Shown: one piece after another, positions 26,269-37,686 of the stretch
Layout of the letters: each line of letters begins with the position of its first letter
How positions within the stretch are numbered: position 1 is the first letter of the stretch
DNA from: Sphingomonas sp. CROZ-RG-20F-R02-07
GTDB taxonomy: Bacteria; Pseudomonadota; Alphaproteobacteria; Sphingomonadales; Sphingomonadaceae
Direction of reading: 5' to 3'
Assembly: GCF_022662335.1 (NCBI RefSeq)
Contig: NZ_JAKNQJ010000002.1
Coordinates: forward strand, 1-64,000
DNA: 64,000 nucleotides
Program-made: the position numbers and the translations under genes
Notes under the pieces: model-generated
Told to the model about the DNA's origin: nothing
What the model saw: only the letters and a program-made list of their open reading frames with translations
Databases searched by the model: none

Positions 26269-28091
26269 TGGCCAACGAAACCCCTCTCGACCGGTTCAAG
26301 GCGGTACTCGGCGGAACCGCACGCGCGATCGCGGCGGAGCCCGAGATCGAGCTGGCCTTCACCGCCGACGCGCCCGCGCAAAGCGGCAAGCACATCAAGG
26401 TGCCGATGCCCGCGCGCGCGCTGCCCGCGGATCAGGTGGCGGAGGCGCGGGGCTTCGCCGACGGCTTCGCGCTGCGGCTGCGCCACCATGATGCGCCGCT
26501 GCATCTGCGCGCCGCGCCGGCCGAGGCGGTGGCCCGCGCCGTGTACGACGCGGTGGAGACGGCGCGCGTCGAGGCGCTGGGAAGCCGGGGCTATCAGGGC
26601 ATCACCGCCAATCTGGCGATGGCGCTCGACGTGCGGCTGCGCGCCGACCCGATCACGCGCGCGCGGGGCCGCGACGAGGTGCCGCTGTCGACCGCGCTGG
26701 CGCTGCTCGTCCGCGAGCGGCTGACGGGCGAGGCGTCCCCCGCGGTCGCCGCGCCGGGGCTGGCGCTGGTGCGCGAATGGGTCGAGTCGAAGACCGACCT
26801 CGACGCGCTGGCGCTCGCGCTCGACGACCAGCGCGCGTTCCAGGGGCTGGCCATGAAGATGCTGGCCGATCTCGAACTCGTCGAGGGCGAGCCTGCCACC
26901 GACGACGCCGACGAGGGCGGCGACGAGGACGAGGGCAGCGAGGAACAGGCGCAGGACGACGACGCCGACGAGGGCGAGGAACAGGGCGGCGAAGGCCAGG
27001 CCGAGATGGAGGCGCGCGGCGAATCGCGCGAGAGCGACGACGAGGGCGAGGGGCAGGACACCAGCGAGGACTCGCTCGACGACATGGACGGCGAGCCGGG
27101 CGACGATGGCGAGGAGGGTGCGCAGCCGGTGCGCCCCAACCGGCCGTTCGCGGACCCGTCCGCGCAGTTCGACTACAAGCCGTGGACGACGCAGTTCGAC
27201 GAGGTGATCGCTGCGAGCGAACTGTGCGATGCCGACGAACTGGCGCGGTTGCGCGGCTATCTCGATCAACAGCTCGTCCATCTGCAGAGCGCGGTGTCGA
27301 AGCTCGCCAACCGGCTCCAGCGGCGGCTGATGGCACAGCAGAACCGCAGTTGGGACTTCGATCAGGAAGAGGGTCTGCTCGACGCCGCGCGGCTGGCGCG
27401 CGTGGTGGTGAGCCCGGGCCAGTCGCTCAGCTACAAGATCGAGCGCGAAACCGATTTTCGCGACACCGTCGTCACGCTGCTGATCGACAATTCGGGATCG
27501 ATGCGCGGCCGTCCCATTTCGATCGCGGCGATCAGCGCGGACATCCTCGCGCGCACGCTGGAGCGGTGCGGCGTGAAGACCGAGATCCTGGGCTTCACCA
27601 CCCGCGCCTGGAAGGGCGGCCAGTCGCGCGAGACATGGCTGGCGGCAGGCCGGCCGCCGCAACCCGGACGGCTGAACGACATCCGCCACATCGTGTACAA
27701 AAAGGCCGACGAGCCGTGGCGCCGCGCGCGCAACGCGCTGGGGCTCATGATGCGCGAGGGGCTGCTGAAGGAGAATATCGACGGCGAGGCGTTGCTCTGG
27801 GCGCATGCGCGGTTGCTCGCACGGCCCGAGGAGCGGCGGATCCTGATGGTGATCTCGGACGGCGCGCCGGTCGACGATTCGACGCTCAGCGTCAATTCGG
27901 GCAGCTATCTGGAGCGCCATCTGCGCCAGGTGATCGGCTGGATCGAGACGAAGTCACCCGTCGAACTCGCCGCGATCGGCATCGGCCACGACGTGACGCG
28001 CTATTATTCGCGCGCCGTCACGATCATGGATGCCGAGCAACTGGGCGGCACGCTGATCGAGCAACTGGCCGCGCTGTTCGATACGGATTGA
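26268..28091 (+). CDS. cobT: Cobaltochelatase subunit CobT
   Basis: The von Willebrand-type partner of CobS in the cobaltochelatase, 607 aa. The N-terminal CobT domain (about residues 1-200) is followed by a very acidic linker (about 205-285, mostly Asp/Glu/Gly) and a C-terminal VWA domain with the MIDAS motif D407-N-S-G-S411 and a later [10 protein letters not shown]. Domain order and length are as usual. The ATG overlaps the hepT stop by one base. A palindromic repeat follows, then the convergent efflux operon. Confidence 0.92.
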   Translation: MANETPLDRFKAVLGGTARAIAAEPEIELAFTADAPAQSGKHIKVPMPARALPADQVAEARGFADGFALRLRHHDAPLHLRAAPAEAVARAVYDAVETARVEALGSRGYQGITANLAMALDVRLRADPITRARGRDEVPLSTALALLVRERLTGEASPAVAAPGLALVREWVESKTDLDALALALDDQRAFQGLAMKMLADLELVEGEPATDDADEGGDEDEGSEEQAQDDDADEGEEQGGEGQAEMEARGESRESDDEGEGQDTSEDSLDDMDGEPGDDGEEGAQPVRPNRPFADPSAQFDYKPWTTQFDEVIAASELCDADELARLRGYLDQQLVHLQSAVSKLANRLQRRLMAQQNRSWDFDQEEGLLDAARLARVVVSPGQSLSYKIERETDFRDTVVTLLIDNSGSMRGRPISIAAISADILARTLERCGVKTEILGFTTRAWKGGQSRETWLAAGRPPQPGRLNDIRHIVYKKADEPWRRARNALGLMMREGLLKENIDGEALLWAHARLLARPEERRILMVISDGAPVDDSTLSVNSGSYLERHLRQVIGWIETKSPVELAAIGIGHDVTRYYSRAVTIMDAEQLGGTLIEQLAALFDTD

Positions 28092-28128
28092 GGGCCGTCT
28101 GCGTAGAGTTGACGACGCTATCTGGCTC

Positions 28129-28214
28129 CGTTCACCCTGAGCTTGTCGAAGGGCCTGTTTCGGACAAGATGGCCCGATGGCGGAGCGGGTGCTTCGACAA
28201 GCTCAGCACGAACG
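28129..28214. repeat. REP-like palindromic element, copy 1
   Basis: Left arm 28129-28153 (core CTGAGCTTGTCGAAGGG) and right arm 28191-28214 (core CTTCGACAAGCTCAGC) are inverted copies separated by about 37 bp. The element lies between the convergent ends of cobT and the outer-membrane factor gene. The same arms recur at 44798-44884 and 46931-47011. Transcribed, it would fold into a long hairpin that could protect or end both transcripts. Confidence 0.85.
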
Positions 28215-28254
28215 GATTGGGAGATTGGATCCAGCCGACCCCCGGCCGCTCCAA

Positions 28255-29793
28255 TCAGGGTCGGGCGGCGCGGGCGGCCTCGGCGCCGTTGGTCAGGTCC
28301 GAGGCGCTCCAGCCGCCGCCCAGCGCCTGGACGAGGGCCACCGCGGTCGTCTGGCGGTCGAGCTGCGCCTGGATCAGCGCGCGCCGGGCGGTGAGCGCGG
28401 TGGCCTGTGCGCTCACCACGTCGGTAAAGACGACGATCCCCGCGCGATACTGATCGCGCAACGAGGCTTCGGATTTGTCGGCGGCGAACGAGGCGGTGCG
28501 CAGATACGCCTCCTGCCGCGCCAGGATCTGCGACGCGATCAGATCGTCCTGCACCTCCTGAAAGGCGGTCAGCGTCACTTGCCGGTAATTCGCCACCGCC
28601 GCGTCATAGGCGGCCCGCGCCTGCGCGACGCGGGCACGGCGGGCGCCGAAATCGAGCAACGTCTGCGCCACCTGCGCGCCGAGCGACCAGAGCGAGGCGG
28701 CGGACGAGAACAGGCCGGACAACGCGTTGTTGTTGAAGCCGCCCTCGGCCGAGAGGTTAACGGTCGGGAAGAAGGCGGCGCGCTGCACGCCGATCTCGGC
28801 ATTGGCGGCGGCGACCGCGCGCTCGGCCGCGGCGACGTCGGGCCGGCGCTGCACGAGCGTCGCGGGCACGATGGCGGGCACCGCGGGGACGGCGGGAGTC
28901 CAGTTCGGGCCCATCGACGCCAGGGTGAAGCTTGCCGGGTTTTCGCCGACCAGCACCGCGATCGCATCCTCATATTGCGCACGCGTCCGCCGTTCGCCCT
29001 CCAGATCGGATTGCGCGGAGGCGAGCTGCGATTGCGCCTGATAGCTGTCGGTGCGCGCGACGATGCCGGCATTGTAGCGGTTGGTCGCGATGGTCAGCGA
29101 ACGCTGATAGGCGTCCGCCGTCGCCGCCAGGCTCGCGATCTGCGCATCGACGGCGCGCAGCGACAGATAGTCGGTGGCGAGTTCGCCCTCCAGCGCGAGC
29201 CGGGCATTGGCCAGATCGGCCAGCCGCGCCTGTTCGGTCAGCCGGGCGTTGCGCGTGGTGTTGGTCAACTGGCCGAACAGGTCCGGCTGCCAGGCCGCAT
29301 CCAGGTTCACGCGGTAATTGGTGGTGGTGCGGCCACCGGTGGTGATCGTGCCGGTGGTGGTTCCCGTGCTCGTCGTGGTGCCCGCGCCGGTTCCCGTTCC
29401 AGTGCTGCCACTGGCGATCGTGCCGCCGGTGACGACCGCGGTGTTGCCGCCCGAATAGGTGTGGGTCACCTGGCCGTTCGCCGTCACCGTGGGGAAGAGC
29501 GCGGCACGCGCCTCGCGCGTGGCGGCGCGTGCCTGGCGAGAGGTGGCGGCAGCTTGGGCGAGCGTCTGGTTGTGCGCCACCGCGCGCGCGACGAGATCGT
29601 CGAGCGTCGGATCGGCGAAGCCCGTCCACCAGTCCGCGCGAGGCTGGTCGTCGGCGGGGCTCGCCATCTGCCAGCCGGGCGCGGTCTTCCAGGTGCCGGG
29701 CACGCCCAGCGCCGGTCGGTCATAATGCGGCGCGAGCGAGCAGCCGGCGAGGGCGCCCGTGGCCAGAAGGGCGATGGAACGGCGGAGGATCAT
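28255..29793 (-). CDS. Outer-membrane efflux lipoprotein (OprM/NodT family)
   Basis: The outer-membrane duct of the tripartite pump encoded just upstream. 512 aa. Lipoprotein signal with lipobox GALAGC (Cys18), then two OEP repeats with the usual helical hairpins (e.g. ATREARAALFPTV, AEIGVQRAAFFPTVNLSAEGG). Unusual: residues about 113-159, in the first extracellular loop region, are a Thr/Gly/Ser-only stretch. The ATG overlaps the RND gene stop by 4 bp, so it is the last gene of a four-gene operon. It converges on cobT. Confidence 0.92.
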   Translation of the reverse strand: MILRRSIALLATGALAGCSLAPHYDRPALGVPGTWKTAPGWQMASPADDQPRADWWTGFADPTLDDLVARAVAHNQTLAQAAATSRQARAATREARAALFPTVTANGQVTHTYSGGNTAVVTGGTIASGSTGTGTGAGTTTSTGTTTGTITTGGRTTTNYRVNLDAAWQPDLFGQLTNTTRNARLTEQARLADLANARLALEGELATDYLSLRAVDAQIASLAATADAYQRSLTIATNRYNAGIVARTDSYQAQSQLASAQSDLEGERRTRAQYEDAIAVLVGENPASFTLASMGPNWTPAVPAVPAIVPATLVQRRPDVAAAERAVAAANAEIGVQRAAFFPTVNLSAEGGFNNNALSGLFSSAASLWSLGAQVAQTLLDFGARRARVAQARAAYDAAVANYRQVTLTAFQEVQDDLIASQILARQEAYLRTASFAADKSEASLRDQYRAGIVVFTDVVSAQATALTARRALIQAQLDRQTTAVALVQALGGGWSASDLTNGAEAARAARP

Positions 29794-32700
29794 GCGGGTC
29801 GCTCGCTGAGGCGCAGCCGCCGTTCGCGCCGCCGCGTCCGCCGCGTGGCGAGACGGTCGAGCGCGACATAGACGACGGGCGTGGTGAAAAGGGTGAGCAA
29901 TTGGCTGGCGATGAGGCCGCCGATGATCGCGACGCCGAGCGGCTGACGCAATTCGGCGCCCTCGCCGAAGCCGATCGCCAGCGGCAGCGCGCCGAGGGCT
30001 GCGGCCAGCGTCGTCATCAGGATCGGGCGGAAGCGCAGCAGCGAGGCTTCGCGCGCGGCCTCCTCGGCGCTGAGCCCGCGGTCGCGCTGCGCATGGATCG
30101 CGAAATCGATGATGAGGATCGCGTTCTTCTTCACGATGCCGATCAGCAGGAACACCGCGATGAGCGCGATGATCGAGAAATCCATGCCCATGATCATGAG
30201 GCCCAGCACCGCCCCGACGCTGGCGGCAGGCAAGGTGGAAAGCACCGTCAGCGGATGGATCAGGCTTTCGTAGAGGATGCCGAGCACGAGGTAGATGGTG
30301 ACGAGCGCGGCGAGGATCAGCAGCGGCTGCGATCCCTGGCTCTGCTGGAATTGCAGCGCGGTGCCGGCGAACGCGCCGTGCACGGTGGTGGGCATCGCGA
30401 TCCGCGCCTCGGCGGCGGTGATCGCGGTCTGCGCGTCGGACAGCGCCTTGCCGGGCGCGAGATCGAACGAAACGGTGGCGGCCACCTCGGTGCCCTGATG
30501 GTTGACGCTGGCCGCGGTCGGCGCCTGACCGAAGCGGGCGATGGCGGGCAGCGGCACCATGTTGCGCACCGTGTTGGCGAGCGCGGAGCCGGTCGACGGG
30601 TTGCGCAGCGCGGGGTTGGTCGAGACGGTCGCGGTGGCGCTTTGGCCGGAGGCGGTGCTGGCAGTGCCGTTCGCCACCGCGACGCCCGTCCCGGTGGCGG
30701 CGCCGTTTGCCGCCCCTTGCGTCGTCAGCCCCGACGACAGGCTGCTGCCGCTGCCGCCCGCGCTGCCCGACGTGCTGGCAACGCTGGTCGTGGCCGACGC
30801 CGTGGCACCCGCCGGCACGCGGATGTCGGGCAGCGCCTGCGGCCCCTGCGCATCGGCCTGCCGCCAGCCGAGGATCACGCTATACTGGTTGATGTCTTCA
30901 TAGATGGTCGCGACGTTGCGCTGGCCGAACGCATCGTACAGCGCATTGTCGACGTCGCGCGGGGCAATGCCGACGCGCGAGGCCGCATCCTTGTCGATCG
31001 TCACGAAGCTTTCGACACCGTTCTCGGCCAGATCGCTGTCGACGTTCTTCAGGACCGGGCTGGCCTCCAGCGCCTTGGTCAGCTTCTGCGACCAGGTCTT
31101 CAGGTTCGCGGTGCTGTCCGCCATCAGCGTATATTGGTAGGTCGCGTTGCCCTGCCGTCCCCCCGCGCGCAGATCCTGTACGGGGTTGAGGAACAGGCGG
31201 ATGCCCTTCACCGGCTGGAGATGCTGCTGGAGCCGCGCGATCACCTTGGTGCTGGTCATGCCGTGGCGCTGGCCGATGGGTTTCAGGCCGACCATGATGA
31301 ACGCGCCGCCCGCGCGATTGCCGCCGGTGAAGCCGACGACGCTCTGCACCGCGCGATCGGCCTTGATGATGCCGATGATCTGGCGCAGCTTGTCCTGCAT
31401 CGCCTGGAACGACACGCTTTCGTCGGCGCGCACGCCGGCCATCAGCAGCGGCGATTCCTGCTGCGGGAAGAAGCCCTTGGGCACTTCGATATAGAGATAG
31501 ACGGTCAACCCCACGACCGCGACGAGCAGCAGCAGCATGAGCCGCTTCATCTGCAGCGCCCAGTCGAGCGCGCGGGCATAGCCGCGCTCGACCCGCACCC
31601 AGCCGCGCTCCAGCCATTGCGACGCGCGGCCCGGCCGATGCTCGGGCGAGACAGTGTCGGCGCGCAGGAACCAGGCGCACAGCATCGGCGTGGTGGTGAG
31701 CGACAGCACCAGGCTGATCATCACCGCCACCGACAGCGTCACCGCGAATTCGCGGAACAGCCGCCCCACGATCCCGCCCATGAAGAGGAGCGGGATGAAC
31801 ACCGCGACGAGGCTGAGCGAGATCGACAGCACGGTGAAGCCCACCTCGGACGCGCCGCGCAGCGCGGCGTCGAACCGGTTCATCCCCGATTCGAGATGCC
31901 GGGTCGTGTTCTCGAGCACGACGATCGCGTCGTCCACCACGAAGCCGGTCGCGACCGTGATCGCCATCAGCGACAGATTGTCGAGGCTGAAGCCGATCAG
32001 GTACATCACGCCGAACGTGCCGAGCAGCGACACGATCGTGGCGACGGCGGGGATCATCGTTGCGCGCACGTCGCGCAGAAACGCATAGACGACGATCACC
32101 ACCAGGATCAGCGCGATGACGACGGTGATCTCGATCTCGCGGATCGACGCGCGGATCGAGCTCGTCCGGTCGCTGGCGACATCCAGCCGGATGTCGGCCG
32201 GGATCTGCGCGCGGATGCCGGGCAGCTCCGCGGTGATGGCGTTCACCATCTGGATCAGGTTGGCGCCCGGCTGTTGCGTGATGTTGACGATGATCGCGCG
32301 CTTGCCGTTGTAGAGCCCCAGCGTCCGCGTGTCGGCCACGCTGTCGGTCACTGCGGCGATGTCCTCCAGCCGCACCGCGCCGCCGTTGCGCCAGGCGATC
32401 ACCAGCGGGCGGTAATCCGCCGCCACGCGCCCGGCGGCGTTGGTGTAGATCTGCCACGATCGGCCGTTGGTGCCCTGCACCAGCCCCTTGGGACGGTTCG
32501 CGTTCGCCGCCTCGATCGCGGCGCGCACGTCCTCCATGGCGATACCGTAGCTGTTGAGCCGGTACGGGTTCACGTCGACGCGCACCGCGGGCAGCGATCC
32601 GCCGCCCACCTCGACGTCGCCGACGCCCGGGATCTGGAGCATGCGCTGCTGGATGATGTTCGACACCGCGTCGTACACCTGGCCCGCGGTGCGCGTATCC

Positions 32701-33137
32701 GAGGTGAGCGCGAGCGTGACGACCGGCTGGTTGGCCGGGTTCACCTTGCGATAAGTGGGGTTCTGCTTCAGCGTCGCGGGCAGGTCGACGCGCGCGGCGT
32801 TGATCGCCGCCTGCACCTCGCGCGCAGCGCCGTCGATATTCTTCGACAGATCGAATTGCAGGATCACGCGCGTCGAGCCGAGCGAACTGGACGACGTCAT
32901 CTCGTTCACGCCCGAGATGGTCGACAGCCGGCGTTCGAGCGGCGTCGCCACGCTCTGCGCCATCACCTCGGGGCTGGCGCCCGCCAGATTGGCGGACACT
33001 GCGATCACCGGCAGGTCGATCTGCGGCAGCGGCGCGATCGGCAGCGAGAAGAAGCCCGCGATCCCCGCCAGCGCCAGCCCCACCGTCAGCAGGATCGTCG
33101 CGATCGGCCGCCGGATGAAGGGCGCGGAGAGGTTCAC
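29790..33137 (-). CDS. RND efflux transporter, MdtC/MuxC type
   Basis: A proton-driven inner-membrane pump subunit, 1115 aa. RND hallmarks: the [15 protein letters not shown] first helix, the [11 protein letters not shown] porter start, and the TM4 Asp pair D402-D403 ([13 protein letters not shown]), all intact. It is about 90 residues longer than typical MdtC because of an Ala/Ser/Thr/Gly-rich insertion at about residues 775-848 in the second periplasmic domain. Start GTG at 33137, overlapping the preceding RND gene by 4 bp. In MdtABC pumps the B and C proteins form a heterotrimer; substrates include bile salts and novobiocin in E. coli, but none can be predicted here. Confidence 0.92.
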   Translation of the reverse strand: MNLSAPFIRRPIATILLTVGLALAGIAGFFSLPIAPLPQIDLPVIAVSANLAGASPEVMAQSVATPLERRLSTISGVNEMTSSSSLGSTRVILQFDLSKNIDGAAREVQAAINAARVDLPATLKQNPTYRKVNPANQPVVTLALTSDTRTAGQVYDAVSNIIQQRMLQIPGVGDVEVGGGSLPAVRVDVNPYRLNSYGIAMEDVRAAIEAANANRPKGLVQGTNGRSWQIYTNAAGRVAADYRPLVIAWRNGGAVRLEDIAAVTDSVADTRTLGLYNGKRAIIVNITQQPGANLIQMVNAITAELPGIRAQIPADIRLDVASDRTSSIRASIREIEITVVIALILVVIVVYAFLRDVRATMIPAVATIVSLLGTFGVMYLIGFSLDNLSLMAITVATGFVVDDAIVVLENTTRHLESGMNRFDAALRGASEVGFTVLSISLSLVAVFIPLLFMGGIVGRLFREFAVTLSVAVMISLVLSLTTTPMLCAWFLRADTVSPEHRPGRASQWLERGWVRVERGYARALDWALQMKRLMLLLLVAVVGLTVYLYIEVPKGFFPQQESPLLMAGVRADESVSFQAMQDKLRQIIGIIKADRAVQSVVGFTGGNRAGGAFIMVGLKPIGQRHGMTSTKVIARLQQHLQPVKGIRLFLNPVQDLRAGGRQGNATYQYTLMADSTANLKTWSQKLTKALEASPVLKNVDSDLAENGVESFVTIDKDAASRVGIAPRDVDNALYDAFGQRNVATIYEDINQYSVILGWRQADAQGPQALPDIRVPAGATASATTSVASTSGSAGGSGSSLSSGLTTQGAANGAATGTGVAVANGTASTASGQSATATVSTNPALRNPSTGSALANTVRNMVPLPAIARFGQAPTAASVNHQGTEVAATVSFDLAPGKALSDAQTAITAAEARIAMPTTVHGAFAGTALQFQQSQGSQPLLILAALVTIYLVLGILYESLIHPLTVLSTLPAASVGAVLGLMIMGMDFSIIALIAVFLLIGIVKKNAILIIDFAIHAQRDRGLSAEEAAREASLLRFRPILMTTLAAALGALPLAIGFGEGAELRQPLGVAIIGGLIASQLLTLFTTPVVYVALDRLATRRTRRRERRLRLSERPA

Positions 33138-36100
33138 GGGCGGGCTTCCGGCCCGACATTGGGGGTGGCCTTCACGCCCCAGCCGCGCGCGGCGAGCCGC
33201 TGCTGCGCGCGATCGAAATAGAGATAGACGATCGGCGTCGTGAAGATCGTGAGCAACTGGCTGACCAGCAGCCCGCCGAAGATCGCGATGCCCAGCGGCC
33301 GGCGCAGCTCGGCGCCTTCGCCCAATCCCACCATCAGCGGCACCGCGGCGAACAGCGCGGCGAGCGTCGTCATCAGGATGGGGCGGAAGCGCAGGATCGC
33401 GGCCTGGCGGATCGCCGCGATCGGCGCGAGCCCCTCGTCGCGTTCGGCCGCGATCGCGAAATCGATCATCATGATCGCGTTCTTCTTCACGATGCCGATC
33501 AGCAGCACGATGCCGATGATCCCGATCACGTCGAGATCATGGCCGGTGATCCACAGGGCGAAGAGTGCGCCGACCGCGGCCGAGGGCAGGGTCGACAGGA
33601 TCGTCACCGGGTGGATGAAGCTTTCGTAGAGCACGCCGAGCACGATGTAGACGCACACCAGCGCGGCCAGGATCAGCCAGAGCTGGTTCGAGAGCGACGA
33701 GGCGAACGCGCCCGCCGCGCCGAGGAAGGTGATCGTCACGCCGCGCTTCAGTTGCAGGTCGTCCACCGCCTTCTGGATCGCATGCGTCGCGGTGCCGAGC
33801 GAGACGCCGGGCGCGGTGTCGAAATTGACCGTGGCGGCGGGGAACTGGCCGACATGCGTGATGGCCAGCGGCGACTGCCCCTCGGTGATCCGCGCGACGG
33901 CGTTGAGCGGCGTCGCGCCGCCCTGTGCGGGCAGATGGAGCAGCCCCAGTTGCTGCGGATCGGTGACGAGCCCCGCGGCGGCCTCGAGGATGACGCGATA
34001 CTGTGTCGTCTCGGTGAAGATCGTCGAGACGATGCGCTGGCCGAACGCGGAATAGAGCGTGTCGTCTACGCTGGAGGCGGTGATGTTGAGGCGCGCCGCG
34101 GTGTCGCGGTCGACGGTGACGACGGCGGACGCCCCCATTGCGCCCGCATCGGTGGAGATATTGGCCACCTTCGTCACATGGCCGAGCGCCGCGGCGATCC
34201 GCTTGGCCTCGGCGGTGACGTCCGCGGTGTTCGAGCCCTGCACGGCGATCCGGTATTGGGTGGGGCCGCTTTCCGCGTCGATCGTCAGATCCTGCGTCGG
34301 CTGGAGATAGAGCGTCACGCCGGGAATGCGGTCCACCGCGTCCTTCAGCCGCGCCATCAGCCGCTGCTGGTCGTCATGGCTGGTCTTCAGGTTGACGAGC
34401 ATCGTGCCGGTGTTGAGCGCGGCGTTGTTGGCGCCGTCCACGCCGACGAACGACGACAGCGATTCGACGTCGCCGTCCTGAAGGATGGTCCGCGCCGCCT
34501 GGAGCTGGAGCGCGGCCATCCGGTCATAGGAGACGCCGGCGGACGCGACGATCCGCGCCTGCAACTGGCCGGTGTCCTGCGTCGGGAACAGCCCCTTGGG
34601 GATGACGAGGTACAGCCCCACCGTCAGCGCGAGCGTGGCGATGGCGACAAGCAGCGTGGCGAACCGGCGCGCGAGCACGAAATCGAGCGCGCGCTCGTAA
34701 CGGCGCTCCACGCGCTCGAACAGCGCCGCCGATCGCTGCGCGACGCGGCTCGGGCGCTCGTCGCCCGGTGCCTTCAGCCAACGGGCCGACAGCATCGGCG
34801 TCAGCGTCAGCGAGACCACCGCGGAGATCAGGATCGTCACCGCCAGCGTCACCGCGAATTCGCGGAACAGCCGGCCGACGATGTCGCCCATGAACAGCAG
34901 CGGGATCAGCACCGCAATGAGGCTGACGGTAAGCGAGATGATCGTGAAGCCGATCTCGCCCGCGCCCTTCAGCGCCGCCTCGAACGGCGGAATGCCCTCC
35001 TCGATATGGCGCTGGATGTTCTCGATCATCACGATCGCGTCGTCCACCACGAAGCCGGTCGCGATTGTCAGCGCCATGAGGCTCAGATTGTCGAGGCTGT
35101 AGCCGAGCAGGTACATCACGCCGAATGACCCGATCAGGCTGATCGGCACGGCGAGCCCGGCGACGAGCGTCGCGCGCGCCGAATGGAGGAAGAAGAAGAT
35201 CACCAGCACGACGAGCGCGACCGCGAGGACGAGTTCGAATTCGACGTCGTGCACCGAGCTGCGGATGCCCGTGGTGCGATCGGCCAGGATCGTGGCATGC
35301 AGCCCGGCCGGCAGGCTCTTCAGCAGTTCGGGAAGCTGCACCTTGATCGCGTCGGTGGTGGCGATGACATTGGCGCCCGGCTGGCGCTGGACGTTCAGGA
35401 TGATCGCCGGCGTCGTGTTGGCGAGCGCCCCCAGCCGCGCGTTCTCCGCACCCTCGGTCACCTGCGCCACGTCCTTCAGCCGCACCGGCGCGGCGTTCTG
35501 ATAGGTGACGATCAGGTTGTCGTAGTCGTCGACCGATTCGAGCTGGTCGTTGGCGTTGATCTGGTAGGATCGGTTGGGCCCGTCGAAACTGCCCTTGGCC
35601 GAATTGGCGTTGGCGTTGGTGATCGCGGTGCGGATCTGCGCCAGGCTGAGCCCGTAGCTCGACAGCTTCTGCGTGTCCGCACGGATCCGGATCGCGGGCT
35701 TCTGCCCGCCGGCCAGTCCGACCAGACCCACGCCGGTGATCTGGCTGATCTTCTGCGCCAGGCGCGTGTCGACGATCGACTGGACCTGGGTGAGCGGGAT
35801 CGTGGTCGAGGTGATCGCGATCGTCAGGATCGGCGCGTCGGCGGGGTTGATCTTGGCATAGACCGGCGGCGCGGGCAGGTCGGCTGGCAGCAGCGCCTGC
35901 GCCGCGTTGATCGCCGCCTGCACCTCCTGCTCCGCCACATCGAGCCCTTCGGCGAGCGTGAACTGGAGCGTGATGACCGACGCGCCCGACGCGCTGGTCG
36001 ATTCCATTCGCGCGAGGCCCGGCATCTGCCCGAACTGGCGCTCCAGCGGCGCGGTGACCGTCTGGCTCATCACCTCGGGGCTGCCGCCGGGATAGAGCGT

Positions 36101-36244
36101 CGTTACCTGGATCGTCGGATAATCCACCTGCGGCAGCGCGGACAGCGACAGCAGGCGAAAGCCGACGAGCCCGGCCAGCACGATCGCGACCATGAACAGC
36201 GCGGTCGCGACCGGCCGCAGGATGAAGAGGCGGGACGGGCCCAT
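33134..36244 (-). CDS. RND efflux transporter, MdtB/MuxB type
   Basis: The second inner-membrane RND subunit, 1036 aa, normal length. Motifs: [35 protein letters not shown], and the TM4 Asp pair in [21 protein letters not shown]. No low-complexity insertion, unlike its partner. The ATG at 36244 is 8 bp after the adaptor stop; its own stop overlaps the next RND gene by 4 bp. Two different RND proteins in tandem is the MdtB/MdtC arrangement. Confidence 0.93.
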   Translation of the reverse strand: MGPSRLFILRPVATALFMVAIVLAGLVGFRLLSLSALPQVDYPTIQVTTLYPGGSPEVMSQTVTAPLERQFGQMPGLARMESTSASGASVITLQFTLAEGLDVAEQEVQAAINAAQALLPADLPAPPVYAKINPADAPILTIAITSTTIPLTQVQSIVDTRLAQKISQITGVGLVGLAGGQKPAIRIRADTQKLSSYGLSLAQIRTAITNANANSAKGSFDGPNRSYQINANDQLESVDDYDNLIVTYQNAAPVRLKDVAQVTEGAENARLGALANTTPAIILNVQRQPGANVIATTDAIKVQLPELLKSLPAGLHATILADRTTGIRSSVHDVEFELVLAVALVVLVIFFFLHSARATLVAGLAVPISLIGSFGVMYLLGYSLDNLSLMALTIATGFVVDDAIVMIENIQRHIEEGIPPFEAALKGAGEIGFTIISLTVSLIAVLIPLLFMGDIVGRLFREFAVTLAVTILISAVVSLTLTPMLSARWLKAPGDERPSRVAQRSAALFERVERRYERALDFVLARRFATLLVAIATLALTVGLYLVIPKGLFPTQDTGQLQARIVASAGVSYDRMAALQLQAARTILQDGDVESLSSFVGVDGANNAALNTGTMLVNLKTSHDDQQRLMARLKDAVDRIPGVTLYLQPTQDLTIDAESGPTQYRIAVQGSNTADVTAEAKRIAAALGHVTKVANISTDAGAMGASAVVTVDRDTAARLNITASSVDDTLYSAFGQRIVSTIFTETTQYRVILEAAAGLVTDPQQLGLLHLPAQGGATPLNAVARITEGQSPLAITHVGQFPAATVNFDTAPGVSLGTATHAIQKAVDDLQLKRGVTITFLGAAGAFASSLSNQLWLILAALVCVYIVLGVLYESFIHPVTILSTLPSAAVGALFALWITGHDLDVIGIIGIVLLIGIVKKNAIMMIDFAIAAERDEGLAPIAAIRQAAILRFRPILMTTLAALFAAVPLMVGLGEGAELRRPLGIAIFGGLLVSQLLTIFTTPIVYLYFDRAQQRLAARGWGVKATPNVGPEARP

Positions 36245-36252
36245 GGTGGCGA

Positions 36253-37563
36253 TCAGCCGCGCTGACGCCGGCCGTGCCGTCCGCCGCCACCCGTCGCCGG
36301 CGCATCGCCCGGCAGCGCCACCTTCGCGCCCTCGGTCAGCCGGTCGCCGCCATCGGTGACGATCGTTTCGCCGAGCGCCAGCCCCGAGACGATCTGCGTC
36401 CGGTCGGCGCCGACGATCCCCGTCGTCACCTTGCGTTCGGTGACGGTGCGGTCCGGCTTCAGCAGCCAGACGAAGCTGCCGTCCGGCCCCGAGCGGATCG
36501 CGGCGGGCGGCACCGTGACGGCATCGGCGACGGTGTCGATGGTGAGCCGCACGTTGACGAACTGGCTGGGGTAGAGCTGGTAGCGTGCGTTGGGGAAGCG
36601 CGCCTTGCCCTTGATCGTGCCCGTGGTGGTATCGACCGCGTTGTTGAGCGTGGAGAAGCGCCCGGTGTCGAGCGTCTGTGTGCGCGTGCTGTCGAGCGCG
36701 ATCGCGGGGATCTCGGCACCGGCGGCGATGCGCTTCTGGATCGCGGGCGCCTGTTGCTGGGGCAACGCGAACTCGACGTCGATCGGCTGCAGCGTCGTCA
36801 CCACGACGATTCCGTTGGTGTCGCCCGCGCCGACATAATTGCCGATATCGACCACGCGCAGACCGACCCGGCCCGATACCGGCGAGACGATCCGGGTGAA
36901 GCCCAGATTGATCCGCGCCGCGTCCACCTGGCCCTGGTCGATCGCGATCGTGCCCTGGAGCTGGCTGACGAGCGCGGCCTGCGTGTCACGGTCCTGCCGC
37001 GCGATCGAATCCTGCTTCAGCAGCGTGTCGTAGCGTTCGAGCAGGACGCGCGCGTTCGCCAGTTGCGCGCGGTCGCGGGCGAGCGCGCCCTGCGCCTGGA
37101 GCAGCGTGGCGCGATAGGGCCGCGGATCGATGACCGCCAGCGGCTGGCCCTTCGCGACATTCTGCCCCTCGCGGTAGAGGATCTGGACGATCGTGCCCGA
37201 TACCTGCGGCCGCACGGTGACGGTGGCGGCGGGCGTGACGGTGCCCAGCGCCTCGACCTGGATCGGCAGATCGGCCTGCGCCGCCTTGGCGGTGCCGACC
37301 GTCGTCGGCTGCTGCATGCCGCCGCCGGGCCCGCCACGCCCGCCGCCGCCACCGCCGCGCCGCCCGCCACCACCGCCCTGTCCACCCGAGTTCGACGCGC
37401 TGTTGTGCGACAGGAACACGGCGAAAGCGATGAGCAGCAACAGCCCCAGGATGCCGCCGATCCAGCTGATCGTGCGACCTCGCGCGGACAGGCGCCTTGG
37501 CAGCGGGTCCGAAACGGCGCCGGTCTGCATCGCCGACGGGTCTTGGGGATCATATTCGGTCAT
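36253..37563 (-). CDS. Efflux periplasmic adaptor, MdtA type
   Basis: The membrane-fusion protein linking the RND pump to the outer-membrane duct, 436 aa. N-terminal membrane anchor (about residues 33-51), then a run of Gly and Arg (about 57-83) with almost nothing else, then the lipoyl half-motifs ([21 protein letters not shown] and [18 protein letters not shown]) around a helical hairpin (about 150-205), and the beta-barrel and MP domains. The Gly-rich spacer is longer than usual. First gene of the operon; the promoter must lie in 37564-37686, where I can see no clear regulator site. Confidence 0.93.
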   Translation of the reverse strand: MTEYDPQDPSAMQTGAVSDPLPRRLSARGRTISWIGGILGLLLLIAFAVFLSHNSASNSGGQGGGGGRRGGGGGGRGGPGGGMQQPTTVGTAKAAQADLPIQVEALGTVTPAATVTVRPQVSGTIVQILYREGQNVAKGQPLAVIDPRPYRATLLQAQGALARDRAQLANARVLLERYDTLLKQDSIARQDRDTQAALVSQLQGTIAIDQGQVDAARINLGFTRIVSPVSGRVGLRVVDIGNYVGAGDTNGIVVVTTLQPIDVEFALPQQQAPAIQKRIAAGAEIPAIALDSTRTQTLDTGRFSTLNNAVDTTTGTIKGKARFPNARYQLYPSQFVNVRLTIDTVADAVTVPPAAIRSGPDGSFVWLLKPDRTVTERKVTTGIVGADRTQIVSGLALGETIVTDGGDRLTEGAKVALPGDAPATGGGGRHGRRQRG

Positions 37564-37686
37564 GCTGACTCCGTCGCCGTCGACCTGATCTTCACCGCCC
37601 GAGGCGGCACGCTGTCAAGCCGCCGCCGCTGCTTTCGTGTTGCCGTAAGGACGATCGCGTTGAACCGTGGATGAATGCCCGGCCAT

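Noticed and set aside
29529..33221. Very long plus-strand open frame (over 1200 codons) opposite the RND gene
   Set aside because: It is rich in Arg, His and Asp with no domain, and is antisense to a clear RND transporter; such shadows are common in GC-rich DNA.
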